Assembly (NCBI RefSeq): GCF_900454685.1 | Contig: NZ_UATM01000032.1 | Location: forward strand, 186,001 to 250,000 | Direction of reading: 5' to 3' | From: Peptoniphilus harei | GTDB taxonomy: Bacteria > Bacillota > Clostridia > Tissierellales > Peptoniphilaceae | Length of the DNA: 64,000 nucleotides | Shown: positions 35,844-45,102 of the stretch, one piece after another | Layout of the letters: the number at the start of each line of letters is the position of its first letter | Position numbering within the stretch: position 1 is the first letter of the stretch | Translations under genes and position numbers: made by a program | The notes under the pieces: generated by a model | Told to the model about the DNA's origin: nothing | What the model saw: the letters and a program-made list of their open reading frames with translations, nothing else | Database searches by the model: none

Positions 35844-37905
35844 AGATAAAAAATTAAATGAAAATTTAGAAAATAACACTACGGAACAAGAAGCCAGCGC
35901 CATTAAATCTGCTGAAGAGCTTGGTGCTATGGACGTAGATGAGTTAATGGAACAATACGACCTTGAAACTAGTAAGCTCCGTAAGCTAACTGGTAAGGTT
36001 GCCTTATTCATTACAATCGTTGCAATTTTAATGTCTGCCTTCCATCTATTTACAGCATGGCACGGCACATTACTAGCTATGAAGCAAAGATCACTTCACT
36101 TAATCTTTGCCTTTACACTTGGCTTTGCCCTTTATCCTGGATTTAAAAAATCATCTAAAGACAAAATAGATATTATGGATTGGGTATTAATGATTCTATC
36201 AATTGGTGTTTGGGGCTACATATTCTTTAACGTTGAAGCCATCGCCTTAAAGGGTGGTCAAATGTCCACTACTGATATGGTACTTGGTGTTCTTGCAGTT
36301 CTTCTTACTCTAGAAGTTACAAGAAGAGTTGTTGGTCCAGAGCTTCCAATAGTAACAATAGTGTTCCTACTATTTGCCTACTTTGGTAGACACTTGCCAG
36401 GTGTTTTTGCCCACAGAGGTTTTAACGTAACTAGAATTGTTTCTCACATGTACATGACTACTGAAGGTATTATGGGTACACCACTTGGAGTATCTTCTAC
36501 ATTCGTTTTTATGTTTATCTTGTTTGGATCCTTCCTAGACAAGACTGGTGTTGGTGAATTCTTTATAGACTTCGCTTACGCTCTTACTGGTTCTACAAGA
36601 TCAGGTCCAGCCATGACATCAGTTTTATCATCAGGACTTATGGGTTCCATCTCAGGATCATCTGTAGCTAACACAGTTACTACTGGTGCTTTTACAATTC
36701 CTCTAATGAAATCTGTTGGATACAAACCTCACTACGCAGGTGCCGTTGAAGCTACTGCATCTACTGGTGGACAAATCATGCCTCCAGTAATGGGTGCTGC
36801 TGCCTTTATCATGGCTGACTTCACTGGATTCCCTTACATTTCAATTGTAAAGGCTGCTATTATCCCAGCAGTTCTCTATTATATAGCTGTTGGTACAATG
36901 GTTCACTTAGAAGCATGTAAACTTGGCCTTAAGGGAATGCCTAGAGAATCCCTTCCAAAGGTTTCAAATATTTTAAGAAAACAAGGTTACTTAACTCTAC
37001 CTCTAATTGCCATCATCTTCATGTTGGTTAAACAATATCCACCAACAATGGCTGCCTTAACTGGTATAGTTATTGGTGTTGTAGTTGCTTTCGCAGCTTC
37101 ACTTATTAAAAAAGACGATTCTTTTACTCCTAAGGACATACTTGGAGCAATGGAAGCAGGTGCTAAGGGTGCCGTTGGTGTAGCTTGTGCCTGTGCTTGT
37201 GCTGGTATGATCGTAGGTGTTGTTACACTTACAGGTTTCGGTCTTAAGATTGCAGAAGTTATTGTACTTATAGCTAAGGGTAAACTTATCCCAACTCTAT
37301 TCTTAACAATGATTTCATCAATTATCCTTGGTATGGGACTTCCAACTACTGCTAAGTACATAGTACTTGCAACAATGGCTGTTCCAGCAATAACAAAACT
37401 TGGTGTAAACCTAATGTCAGCTCACTTATTTATCCTATACTTTGGTGTAGTTGCTGACGTTACTCCTCCAGTTGCCCTAGCAGCTTACGCAGGAGCAGGT
37501 ATAGCAGGTGCCAACTCAATGAAGACTGGCTTCCAAGCCTTTAAACTTGCAATAGGTGCCTTTATCATACCTTACATCTTTGTTATTAACCCACACTTGA
37601 TTATGGTTGATTCAGTAGCTGGAACTACAGTTAACTGGTTACCAATCACAGCAGCTGTCCCAACAATAATAACTGCTCTTATTGGTACAATCTGCTTGGC
37701 AGGTACAGTTGAATCCTACCTATTTGGAAATCTAAGAATTTGGCAAAGAGTAATCCTTCTTGGAGCTGCCTTTGCACTACTTGATCCAAAGCTTCTTACA
37801 GATGCCATTGGTCTTGGTGCCCTAGCAGTTATATTTGTCACTCAAAAACTTTTAAATAAGAACAATGATGGAGACAAGGATAAGGATGCTACTAATCCCG
37901 CTTAA
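35833..37905 (+). CDS. TRAP transporter fused permease (TAXI type)
   Basis: This 690-residue membrane protein fuses the small DctQ-like and large DctM-like subunits of a TRAP transporter. A charged cytosolic N-terminus of about 50 residues is followed by roughly 16-18 hydrophobic spans. DctM-like blocks are GPAMTSVLSSGLMGSISGSS, TASTGGQIMPPVMGAAAF and GMGLPTTAKYIVLA. These transporters use the sodium gradient with a binding protein. The start is TTG with GGAGGTG upstream inside the DUF1850 gene. A terminator follows. Substrate unknown. Confidence 0.93.
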   Translation: MSDKDKKLNENLENNTTEQEASAIKSAEELGAMDVDELMEQYDLETSKLRKLTGKVALFITIVAILMSAFHLFTAWHGTLLAMKQRSLHLIFAFTLGFALYPGFKKSSKDKIDIMDWVLMILSIGVWGYIFFNVEAIALKGGQMSTTDMVLGVLAVLLTLEVTRRVVGPELPIVTIVFLLFAYFGRHLPGVFAHRGFNVTRIVSHMYMTTEGIMGTPLGVSSTFVFMFILFGSFLDKTGVGEFFIDFAYALTGSTRSGPAMTSVLSSGLMGSISGSSVANTVTTGAFTIPLMKSVGYKPHYAGAVEATASTGGQIMPPVMGAAAFIMADFTGFPYISIVKAAIIPAVLYYIAVGTMVHLEACKLGLKGMPRESLPKVSNILRKQGYLTLPLIAIIFMLVKQYPPTMAALTGIVIGVVVAFAASLIKKDDSFTPKDILGAMEAGAKGAVGVACACACAGMIVGVVTLTGFGLKIAEVIVLIAKGKLIPTLFLTMISSIILGMGLPTTAKYIVLATMAVPAITKLGVNLMSAHLFILYFGVVADVTPPVALAAYAGAGIAGANSMKTGFQAFKLAIGAFIIPYIFVINPHLIMVDSVAGTTVNWLPITAAVPTIITALIGTICLAGTVESYLFGNLRIWQRVILLGAAFALLDPKLLTDAIGLGALAVIFVTQKLLNKNNDGDKDKDATNPA

Positions 37906-37929
37906 AATTTTTCTTTAAATTAATAAATT

Positions 37930-37960
37930 AAGAAGAGGCTTTAAAGCTTCTTCTTTTTTT
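37930..37960 (+). terminator. Terminator of the TAXI-TRAP operon
   Basis: The stem AAGAAG..GCTTT/AAAGC..CTTCTT is followed by TTTTTT. From here to 38282 the DNA is T-rich with no gene or structure I can support. Confidence 0.75.
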
Positions 37961-38282
37961 GTAATTTTTTCTACTTATCTTTTGTCTTTTATTTTGAATT
38001 TAAGCCTACGACATATTGGAATCATAAAACTTAATAGATCTTCTTCTACCAATACAAATTTATTTCTACATGTAAAATTTTAAGCATTTTTATCTTCTTA
38101 TTATTTTACTTCTACACTTCCTTTTATATTAATTTTTATTAATTATTTTATCCCTCTCTTTTAACTACCTTTAACCTCCCTCTCTTTTCCAAATTATTTT
38201 CACATCTTCCTTCCCTGCAATATTTTAAAAGGACATCATAAAGTAATTAAAATAAAATAATTTTTTTCATAAAAATTTCTAC

Positions 38283-38310
38283 AAAAAAATCGACAGGATG
38301 ACCTGCCGAC
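38283..38310 (-). terminator. Probable terminator of proBA
   Basis: The stem CGGCAGG/CCTGTCG (one G-T pair) with a TCAT loop is followed by ATTTTTTTG on the minus strand. It lies about 180 bases past the proA stop, and I see nothing else in between. Confidence 0.7.
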
Positions 38311-38488
38311 TTCAAAAAATATTTTCTTATTAAGTTCTTTCAAAATTCTTTGTAAAATTTAATTTTAAAATCAATTCTCTACTTATATTCTAAATTCTTT
38401 TCTAAATCTAATTTTTAAAAAATTTGATCTTACAACAAACAGATAAAATTATTAATTTAAAAAATCTACTACAAGATCCTAAAAATCC

Positions 38489-39745
38489 TTACTTCCTGTA
38501 TTCTCCATGACCAAAAATTATATACTTATAACTCACAAGTTCGTCAAGACCAACTGGTCCTCTTGCGTGGAGTTTTTGTGTTGAAATCCCAAGTTCTGCT
38601 CCCTTGCCAAATTCTCCTCCATCAGTAAATCTTGTTGAGGCATTTACATAGACACAGGCTGAGTCAACTTCTTCTAAGAACTTCATGGCCCTTTCATAAG
38701 ATTCTGTCAAAATAGATTCTGAATGGCCTGTTGAATATCTTGTGATGTGGTCAATAGCAACATCTACATCATCAACTGTCTTAACAGAAACTTCGTAATC
38801 CAAATATTCTCTGCCGTAGTCATCTTCTTCTGCCTTTACAGCATTTTTAATCTTAGGAAGAGCGGCTTCATCTGCATGAACCTTGATGTCATACTTTTCA
38901 ACAACTTGGTTAAATAAATCAAAAAACTCATCTGGCAGATTTTTATTTAAGACAAGAGATTCCACTGCATTGCAAACTCCAATTCTTTGAGTCTTTGCAT
39001 TTTCAATAATCTTGACAGCATTTTCAATATCGCACATATCGTCAACATAGATGTGGCAGTTGCCCACTCCTGTTTCAATCACAGGTACCTTGGCATTTTC
39101 AACTACTGAGTTAATAAGAGATGATGATCCTCTTGGAAGTAGGAGATCAACATAACCCTTTAGTTGCATCAATTCCTTTGAGGATTCTCTTGACGTGTCC
39201 TTTACAATTTGAACAAAGTTCTCATCGTAGCCAGCATTTTTTATCCCAAGTCTAATGGCATCAGCTATGGCTATGTTGGACTTGATGGACTCCTTGCCCC
39301 CACGAAGGATAATGGCACTTGAAGCCTTGAGAGAAAGAATAGCTGCATCAAGAGTTACATTTGGTCTTGATTCATAAATTATGGCAATAACTCCCATTGG
39401 GACAGTCTTCTTACCAATTAAAAGGCCTGCATAGTTTTCTTCCATTGATAGGACCTTGCCCACTGGGTCCTTAAAGTCAATAACTTCGTCAATGGACTTG
39501 GCCATGCCTTCGATTCTCTCATCAGTTAAAAGAAGTCTGTCGATTAGGCCTTCAGGCATCTTATTTTCTCTACCCTTCTTGATGTCTTCTTCGTTAGCCC
39601 TTAAAATATTTTCCTTTTCAGATAAAAGAGCCTTCTTGATTTCGAGAAGCATGGCATTTTTTTCCTTAGTTTTTAATTTTTTTAACTTGTAGGATGCTTC
39701 CTTTGCAATCTTTCCCAGTTCTTTAACACTTAAAATATGTTCCAA
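38489..39745 (-). CDS. proA: Gamma-glutamyl phosphate reductase
   Basis: ProA reduces gamma-glutamyl phosphate with NADPH to glutamate semialdehyde, the second step of proline synthesis. The 418-residue protein has the normal length. Typical blocks are VIYESRPNVTLDAA, LKASSAIILRGGKE, the catalytic cysteine in TQRIGVCNAVESLV and the C-terminal STRFTDGGEFGKGAELGIST and HARGPVGL. It starts at a TTG with AAGGAG six bases upstream, inside the last codons of proB (23-base overlap), so the two enzymes are coupled. proC is not in the window. Confidence 0.96.
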   Translation of the reverse strand: MEHILSVKELGKIAKEASYKLKKLKTKEKNAMLLEIKKALLSEKENILRANEEDIKKGRENKMPEGLIDRLLLTDERIEGMAKSIDEVIDFKDPVGKVLSMEENYAGLLIGKKTVPMGVIAIIYESRPNVTLDAAILSLKASSAIILRGGKESIKSNIAIADAIRLGIKNAGYDENFVQIVKDTSRESSKELMQLKGYVDLLLPRGSSSLINSVVENAKVPVIETGVGNCHIYVDDMCDIENAVKIIENAKTQRIGVCNAVESLVLNKNLPDEFFDLFNQVVEKYDIKVHADEAALPKIKNAVKAEEDDYGREYLDYEVSVKTVDDVDVAIDHITRYSTGHSESILTESYERAMKFLEEVDSACVYVNASTRFTDGGEFGKGAELGISTQKLHARGPVGLDELVSYKYIIFGHGEYRK

Positions 39746-40505
39746 TTTCTTCTCCTTTTATTATATCCCTAATGATCTTCATGTTTTCTCCAGATCCAAT
39801 TACAACTTCTATGTCCTTTTCTATGGCAAGCTTGGCCGCCTTAATCTTGGTGTACATGCCACCTGTTCCAACATTAGAATTAGTTTCCTTGGCCATGCCT
39901 TCCACGTCTTTTATGTTTGCAACCTCATGGATAATTTTTGCTTCAGGATTTTTTCTCGGGTCGTCAGTATAAAGTCCCTCTATGTCTGTTAGCATAATAA
40001 GTAAGTCTGCATCAATCATCCTGGCAATAACTGCCGAGAGGGTGTCGTTGTCCCCGAACTTAATTTCATAAGTAGAAATTGTGTCGTTCTCATTTATTAT
40101 TGGGATTACATTCATGCCCAAGAGTTTCTCAAAGGTATTCTCTGCATTGACCCTCATCTCCTCGTCAACTTCAATAGTCCTTGTGAGTAGGACTTGGGCA
40201 GAATTGTAGCCATAGGATACAAGAGACCTGTCGTAAATATTTGTCAAGGCAACTTGACCTACTGCTGCAGCAGCCTGCTTGTCAGAAGTTTCCTTTGGCC
40301 TTTCCACTAGATTTAATTTTGCACGCCCTGCTGCAATGGCACCTGAAGAAACAAGGACAACATCATAGCCTTGGTTCTTTAGGTTTGCAATTTCAAAGCA
40401 GAGCTCGTCGATTTTTTGTAAATTTATTTTTCCATTGTCGTGGGTTATGGATGAAGACCCAACCTTTATCACGACTTTCTTTATTTCTCTTGAAAATTTT
40501 CTCAT
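39723..40505 (-). CDS. proB: Glutamate 5-kinase, short form without PUA domain
   Basis: ProB phosphorylates glutamate to gamma-glutamyl phosphate, the first and feedback-controlled step of proline synthesis. The amino-acid-kinase fold is visible: KKVVIKVGSS at the N-terminus, LVSSGAIAAGRAKL, IPIINENDTI, and VGTGGMYTKIKAAKLA. At 260 residues it lacks the C-terminal PUA domain of the longer enzymes. I use the ATG at 40505 with AAGGTGG five bases upstream; three further upstream codons are unsupported. A TTTACT-17-TATATT promoter (40524-40552) lies just upstream. Confidence 0.95.
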   Translation of the reverse strand: MRKFSREIKKVVIKVGSSSITHDNGKINLQKIDELCFEIANLKNQGYDVVLVSSGAIAAGRAKLNLVERPKETSDKQAAAAVGQVALTNIYDRSLVSYGYNSAQVLLTRTIEVDEEMRVNAENTFEKLLGMNVIPIINENDTISTYEIKFGDNDTLSAVIARMIDADLLIMLTDIEGLYTDDPRKNPEAKIIHEVANIKDVEGMAKETNSNVGTGGMYTKIKAAKLAIEKDIEVVIGSGENMKIIRDIIKGEEIGTYFKC

Positions 40506-40523
40506 TTCAACCACCTTATTTAT

Positions 40524-40552
40524 AATATACTTGAAATTTACACATTAGTAAA
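40524..40552 (-). promoter_or_regulatory. Promoter of proBA
   Basis: TTTACT (40547-40552) and TATATT (40524-40529) are separated by 17 bases, close to the proB start. Confidence 0.6.
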
Positions 40553-40638
40553 TATTTTTTCACATTTGTGGTCTCCTTATAATCTTAAATAAATAATCTT
40601 ACTATATTAAATTTCCCATCAAGAACAATTGCCCTTAT

Positions 40639-40646
40639 GCTATAAT
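40639..40646 (+). promoter_or_regulatory. Extended -10 promoter of the NfnAB fusion gene
   Basis: TGCTATAAT has a perfect -10 (40641-40646) with TGn; the -35 is poor. The transcript would have a leader of only about 14 bases. Confidence 0.55.
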
Positions 40647-40666
40647 AATCTTGGAGTGTGATTATT

Positions 40667-42967
40667 TTGCCAAAAATTTTAAGAAAAGAAGAACTTGCGC
40701 CAAATATATTTTTATTTGACATATATGCGCCAAAGATTGCAGCATCTGCAAAACCAGGCCAATTTGTTATTTTAATTGCTGACAAGTATTCTGAGAGAAT
40801 TCCCCTAACTATTTCTGATTACGACGTAGATAGAGGGTCTGTCCAAATAGTTGTCCAAGCTTCTGGTGAATCTACAAAGAAGATTGCAGCCTATGAAGAA
40901 GGAGAAAGCTTCAAAGACTTTGTTGGACCTCTTGGCCACGCATCAGATTTTTATGACATGGACCTAGAAGACCTAAAGGACAAGAGATACTTATTCGTAG
41001 CAGGTGGAGTTGGTACTGCACCAGTTTATCCTCAAGCCAAATTTTTTAAGGACAAGGGCCTTCACTGCGACATAATCATTGGAGCAAAGTCCAAAGAATT
41101 TGTAATCCTTGAAGATGAATTAAAATCCGTTTGCGACAACTTATACATAGCAACTGATGACGGATCCTATGGCTTCAAGGGTCTTGTTACTGACAAAATT
41201 GTGGACCTTGTGGAAAATGAAAAGAAACACTACGACCAAGTGGTTTCCATTGGGCCTATGATAATGATGAAGTTTGTCTGCTTAACTACTAAGAAGTACG
41301 ACCTTCCAACAACAGTTTCCCTAAACCCAATTATGGTTGATGGAACTGGCATGTGTGGTGCTTGTCGTGTTTCCATTGATGGAAAAACTAAGTTTGCCTG
41401 CGTCGATGGCCCAGAATTTGACGGTCACCTAGTTGACTTCGATTCTGCCATGAAAAGACAAAGACAATACATTGACAACAAGAAGACTCAAACAATTGCT
41501 GACCACCACTGCACAATGGACCTTGCAGTATCTGACCACAAGGCCGAGACTTCTTTAAAGGACAATCAAGACTTTGAAATAAAGAAAGCTGAAGACAGGT
41601 TTAAAAAGGTTCCAATTGCTGAACAAGCACCTGATGAAAGAAACAAAAACTTCAAGGAAGTTTGCCTTGGCTACACTGCCGAAGAAGCAGCAACAGAAGC
41701 TTCCAGATGTCTAAACTGTAAGAAACCTGGCTGTGTTGAAGGCTGCCCAGTTTCCATTGACATACCTGGCTTTATAAAGGAAATTGCAAGTGGCAACTTT
41801 GAGCAAGCCTACAAGGTTCTTTCCCTTTACACCTCTCTTCCTGCAGTTTGCGGCAGGGTTTGTCCACAAGAATCTCAGTGTGAAGAAAGATGTGTCCTCT
41901 TAAATAGGGGCGACGCAGTTTCTATTGGTAAGCTTGAAAGATTTGCAGCTGACTATGCAAGACGTCACCAAATCCAAGAAAGTGCCGACATCAGAAAGAT
42001 TGACAAGAAGGTTGCAATAGTTGGAGCAGGTCCAGCAGGCCTTACTTGTGCAGGTGAACTTGCGAAAATGGGCTACAACGTGACGGTTTTTGAAGCCCTC
42101 CAACAATCTGGTGGAGTTTTAATATACGGTATTCCAGAATTTAGGCTTCCAGACGAAGTTGTTGAATACGAAGTTGAAAACATCAAAAAGCTTGGAGTTA
42201 AGTTTGAAAACAACTTTGTAATAGGAAGGACTGAAACTATAGACGACCTCATCAAGGAAGGCTTCGAAGCAGTCTTTATTGGATCAGGTGCCGGCCTACC
42301 TAAGTTTATGAATATTCCTGGCGAAAACCTAAATGGTGTTTATTCAGCCAACGAATTCTTGACAAGAAATAACCTCATGAGGTCCTTTGACGAAGAGTAC
42401 GACACTCCAGTTAACGTTGGAGAAAAAGTTGCAGTTATTGGCGGCGGCAATGTTGCCATGGATGCTGCAAGAGTTGCAAAGAGACTTGGGGCCGACGTTT
42501 CTATTGTCTACAGACGTACAGAAAAGGAATTACCTGCAAGGACTGAAGAAGTCCACCACGCCAAGGAAGAGGGCATTAAGTTTGAAATGCTAACTGCACC
42601 TGTTGAAATCCTTGGAGATGACGAGGGCTGGGTTAAGGGAATGAAGTGCGTGAGAAACGAACTTGGAGAACCAGATGCATCTGGCAGGAGAAGGCCAGTT
42701 GCCATTGAAGGAAGTGACTATGAAGAGAACTTCCAAACAGTTATCATGGCTCTAGGAACAAATCCAAACCCACTAATTTCTTCAACTACAAAAAATCTTG
42801 ACATAGAAAATTGGGGCGGCATCATTGTAAATGAAGAGTCCCAAACATCTCGCCAAGAAATCTTTGCTGGTGGAGATGCAGTTACAGGTTCTGCAACAGT
42901 AATCCTCGCCATGGGTGCTGGTAAAAATGCCGCGAAGTCAATCGACGAATTTTTGAGAAATAAATAA
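40667..42967 (+). CDS. NfnA-NfnB fusion flavoprotein
   Basis: This is one polypeptide (about 766 residues) in two parts. The N-terminal third is a ferredoxin-NADP+ reductase-type module like NfnA/SudB or PyrK: LTISDYDVDRGSVQIV (flavin), VAGGVGTAPVYPQ (nucleotide) and a [2Fe-2S] cluster (CGACRVSI...C). The C-terminal part is like NfnB/SudA and the small subunit of glutamate synthase: CLNCKKPGCVEGCPV and CGRVCPQESQCEERC for [4Fe-4S] clusters, then GAGPAGL (FAD) and GGGNVAMD (NADPH). NfnAB couples NADH, ferredoxin and NADP+ by electron bifurcation. The TTG at 40667 has GGAGTG at a good distance; a GTG nine bases earlier overlaps that site. Confidence 0.9.
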   Translation: MPKILRKEELAPNIFLFDIYAPKIAASAKPGQFVILIADKYSERIPLTISDYDVDRGSVQIVVQASGESTKKIAAYEEGESFKDFVGPLGHASDFYDMDLEDLKDKRYLFVAGGVGTAPVYPQAKFFKDKGLHCDIIIGAKSKEFVILEDELKSVCDNLYIATDDGSYGFKGLVTDKIVDLVENEKKHYDQVVSIGPMIMMKFVCLTTKKYDLPTTVSLNPIMVDGTGMCGACRVSIDGKTKFACVDGPEFDGHLVDFDSAMKRQRQYIDNKKTQTIADHHCTMDLAVSDHKAETSLKDNQDFEIKKAEDRFKKVPIAEQAPDERNKNFKEVCLGYTAEEAATEASRCLNCKKPGCVEGCPVSIDIPGFIKEIASGNFEQAYKVLSLYTSLPAVCGRVCPQESQCEERCVLLNRGDAVSIGKLERFAADYARRHQIQESADIRKIDKKVAIVGAGPAGLTCAGELAKMGYNVTVFEALQQSGGVLIYGIPEFRLPDEVVEYEVENIKKLGVKFENNFVIGRTETIDDLIKEGFEAVFIGSGAGLPKFMNIPGENLNGVYSANEFLTRNNLMRSFDEEYDTPVNVGEKVAVIGGGNVAMDAARVAKRLGADVSIVYRRTEKELPARTEEVHHAKEEGIKFEMLTAPVEILGDDEGWVKGMKCVRNELGEPDASGRRRPVAIEGSDYEENFQTVIMALGTNPNPLISSTTKNLDIENWGGIIVNEESQTSRQEIFAGGDAVTGSATVILAMGAGKNAAKSIDEFLRNK

Positions 42968-42987
42968 ACTTATAAAGATAAAAATTA

Positions 42988-43016
42988 AGGGAAGAGTCTT
43001 AACTCTTCCCTATTTT
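42988..43016 (+). terminator. Terminator of the NfnAB fusion gene
   Basis: The stem AGGGAAGAGT/ACTCTTCCCT with a CTTA loop is followed by ATTTTTG. Confidence 0.88.
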
Positions 43017-43139
43017 TGTGTATTCATTACTTAAGTTAAGATGTTTTGATAAGTTTTTTAAAACATAATTATATCTTTAAATCTTCTTATATAGTTTTGA
43101 AAAAATATTATAAAATGAAGATCTAAAAGATAGAGGGAG

Positions 43140-43350
43140 TTATTACTACAATTCTGGCTCTTGATAGGGATATAAGATGTAGTAATTATACAAGTGAATC
43201 GGTTTCTTATGGCAAAGGGCTTATAGTATTCTGAATTGGGTATCTATTATGGAATAGTATTAGGAGGTACAGATAAATGATTAACACAAATAATTTTCTA
43301 AATAACTAAGAGAGGAAAAGAAATCCTCTCACAAAAACATAGGAGGATTT
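43140..43350 (+). promoter_or_regulatory. Leader of the ABC-F gene: hairpins and SD-sequestering switch
   Basis: The leader holds an upstream hairpin (ATTACTACA 43142-43150 with TGTAGTAAT 43179-43187), a leader-peptide gene (43277-43309), and two mutually exclusive helices. TCCTC at 43324-43328 can pair with GAGGA at 43312-43316 as part of a 7-bp stem (GAGAGGA/TCCTCTC). Alternatively, AAATCCTC (43321-43328) can pair with GAGGATTT (43343-43350), which contains part of the ABC-F ribosome binding site. The region 43017-43139 is AT-rich; a promoter must lie there, but no box pair is convincing. Confidence 0.65.
43277..43309 (+). CDS. Leader peptide upstream of the ABC-F gene (10 aa)
   Basis: A tiny frame encodes MINTNNFLNN and has a full AGGAGG (43262-43267) nine bases before its ATG. 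Its stop codon abuts the first arm of the hairpin at 43310. Short translated leaders of this kind control many macrolide, lincosamide and pleuromutilin resistance genes by ribosome stalling. That this one does so is inferred from its position. Confidence 0.6.
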   Translation: MINTNNFLNN

Positions 43351-44952
43351 ATGATATATATACAAGACTTAATAAAAACTTTACCAGATAGAAAGCTATT
43401 TGAAATTGATAGTTTATCAATAAATAAAAATGAAAAGATAGCCTTAATAGGAGAAAATGGTAAGGGTAAAACTACTTTTTTAAGAATAATATTAGGCTTA
43501 GATAAAGACTATACTGGTCAAGTAAGAGTGGATAGAGAACTGGGTTATTTATTAAATTATGACAGTAAAGCCAAGTACTTTTCTGATGAAACCTACTCTA
43601 AATCACAGTTAAGGGCTAATGACAACTATAGTCCAGGCGAAGAGCAAAGATTAAAGCTAACAGACCTATTATCAGATAGTTTTAAATTTCTATTAATCGA
43701 CGAGCCTACATCTCACTTAGACTTAAAGCAAAAGGAAGAACTCATAGGAAAGCTAAATTCAAGAAAAGTTGGATATCTTCTAATTTCGCATGATCGTGAT
43801 TTCATAAATAAAACTTGTAAAAAGATTTTAGAATTAAAGAACGGAAGAATTGAAGAATATAATGGGGACTACAAATTCTATCTTGAAGAAAGAGAGAAAA
43901 GACTTAAGTTTAAAGAAAAAGAGTATTCAAATTTTATAAAAGAAAAAAGAAGACTTGAAAATTTAGCTAGCAATATAAAAGAACAATCATCAAAAGTAAG
44001 AACCACGCCTAAAAGGATGGGAAACTCAGAAGCAAGGCTCCATAAGATGGGCGGTCAAGAAAACAAGAAAAAACTAGATAAACAAGTAAAATCTGTAGAA
44101 TCCAGAATAGATCAACTAGAAGTAAAAGAAAAACCTAAAGAAGAAACAGAAATACAACTATCCATTCCAGATAATAAACAACTCCACTCTAAAGTTTTGA
44201 TAAGAGGAGAAAAGCTAAATAAAGAGTTTGGAAATAAGATTTTATTTGAAAAATCCAACTTTCAAATAAAAAATAATTCTAAAACAGCTCTTATAGGAGA
44301 AAATGGAAGTGGAAAAACCACCCTTGTAAATATGATTCTAAATCAAGAAAATGTATGGGTGCATCCAAATCTTAAAATAGGTTATTTTAGTCAAATGAGT
44401 GATATTTTAGAAGAAGATGCTGATATCCTAGCAAATGTATTAAATACATCTATATATGATGAAACAATGACAAGAATTGTTCTTGCGAGATTAGGATTTA
44501 AGACTAATGATGTCCACAAGATTGTAAGTATTTTAAGTGATGGAGAAAAAGCCAAGGTAAAGTTGGCTAAAATATTAACTTCTGATTTTAACTATCTTAT
44601 TTTTGATGAACCGACAAACTTTTTAGATATAAGAGCAATAGAAAGTTTAGAAAATCTATTGAAATCTTATGATAGACCATTTATATTTGTAAGTCATGAT
44701 GAGGAGTTTATAAATAACCTAGCAGATACACTTTTGATTATAGAAGATAAAAGAATCAAAAATTTTAAAGGTAGTTTATCACAATACAAAAATAAAAAAG
44801 AGAAAACAACGAGTAGCAAGGATAGAGATAGTTTATTACTTGATTTTAGAATATCTTCCATAAGTTCTAGACTAGCAATGGAGTTACCTAAAGAGGAAAG
44901 AAAAAAACTAGAAGAGGAGTATAATAAACTCATTGAAGAAAGAAAAAAATAA
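43351..44952 (+). CDS. ABC-F ribosomal protection protein, Vga/Lsa-like
   Basis: This 533-residue soluble protein has two ABC cassettes and no membrane domain. Walker A motifs are GENGKGKTTF (about 34-43) and GENGSGKTTL in the second half. Walker B reads FLLIDEPTSHLD and YLIFDEPTNFLD; signatures are degenerate (SPGEE and LSDGE). A charged interdomain linker and a C-terminal helical extension (LLLDFRISSISSRLAMEL) resemble Vga/Lsa/SalA proteins, which displace lincosamides, pleuromutilins and streptogramin A from the ribosome. The frequent ATA and TTA codons differ from neighbouring genes and may mean horizontal transfer. A leader switch precedes it. Resistance is inferred, not shown. Confidence 0.85.
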   Translation: MIYIQDLIKTLPDRKLFEIDSLSINKNEKIALIGENGKGKTTFLRIILGLDKDYTGQVRVDRELGYLLNYDSKAKYFSDETYSKSQLRANDNYSPGEEQRLKLTDLLSDSFKFLLIDEPTSHLDLKQKEELIGKLNSRKVGYLLISHDRDFINKTCKKILELKNGRIEEYNGDYKFYLEEREKRLKFKEKEYSNFIKEKRRLENLASNIKEQSSKVRTTPKRMGNSEARLHKMGGQENKKKLDKQVKSVESRIDQLEVKEKPKEETEIQLSIPDNKQLHSKVLIRGEKLNKEFGNKILFEKSNFQIKNNSKTALIGENGSGKTTLVNMILNQENVWVHPNLKIGYFSQMSDILEEDADILANVLNTSIYDETMTRIVLARLGFKTNDVHKIVSILSDGEKAKVKLAKILTSDFNYLIFDEPTNFLDIRAIESLENLLKSYDRPFIFVSHDEEFINNLADTLLIIEDKRIKNFKGSLSQYKNKKEKTTSSKDRDSLLLDFRISSISSRLAMELPKEERKKLEEEYNKLIEERKK

Positions 44953-44957
44953 ATTTT

Positions 44958-44985
44958 AGCATCTACGAGAGTAGGTGCTTTTTTA
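44958..44985 (+). terminator. Terminator of the ABC-F gene
   Basis: The stem AGCATCTAC/GTAGGTGCT with a GAGA loop is followed by TTTTTT. Confidence 0.88.
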
Positions 44986-45047
44986 TGACTTAATTTTAAA
45001 ATGTAACATTAGAAAAATAAAATCTCTCTATGTTAAAACAATAATTT

Positions 45048-45087
45048 CCAAGTTCATAAATTTTTATAAAGTCATAAATTTTTGCCA
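45048..45087. repeat. Short AT-rich repeat pair, AAGTTCATAAATTTTTAT type
   Basis: Two imperfect copies (AAGTTCATAAATTTTTAT and AAAGTCATAAATTTTTGC) match the family seen at 16455-16625 and 19672-19850. Confidence 0.5.
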
Positions 45088-45102
45088 TCTTCTAATAAAG
45101 TC

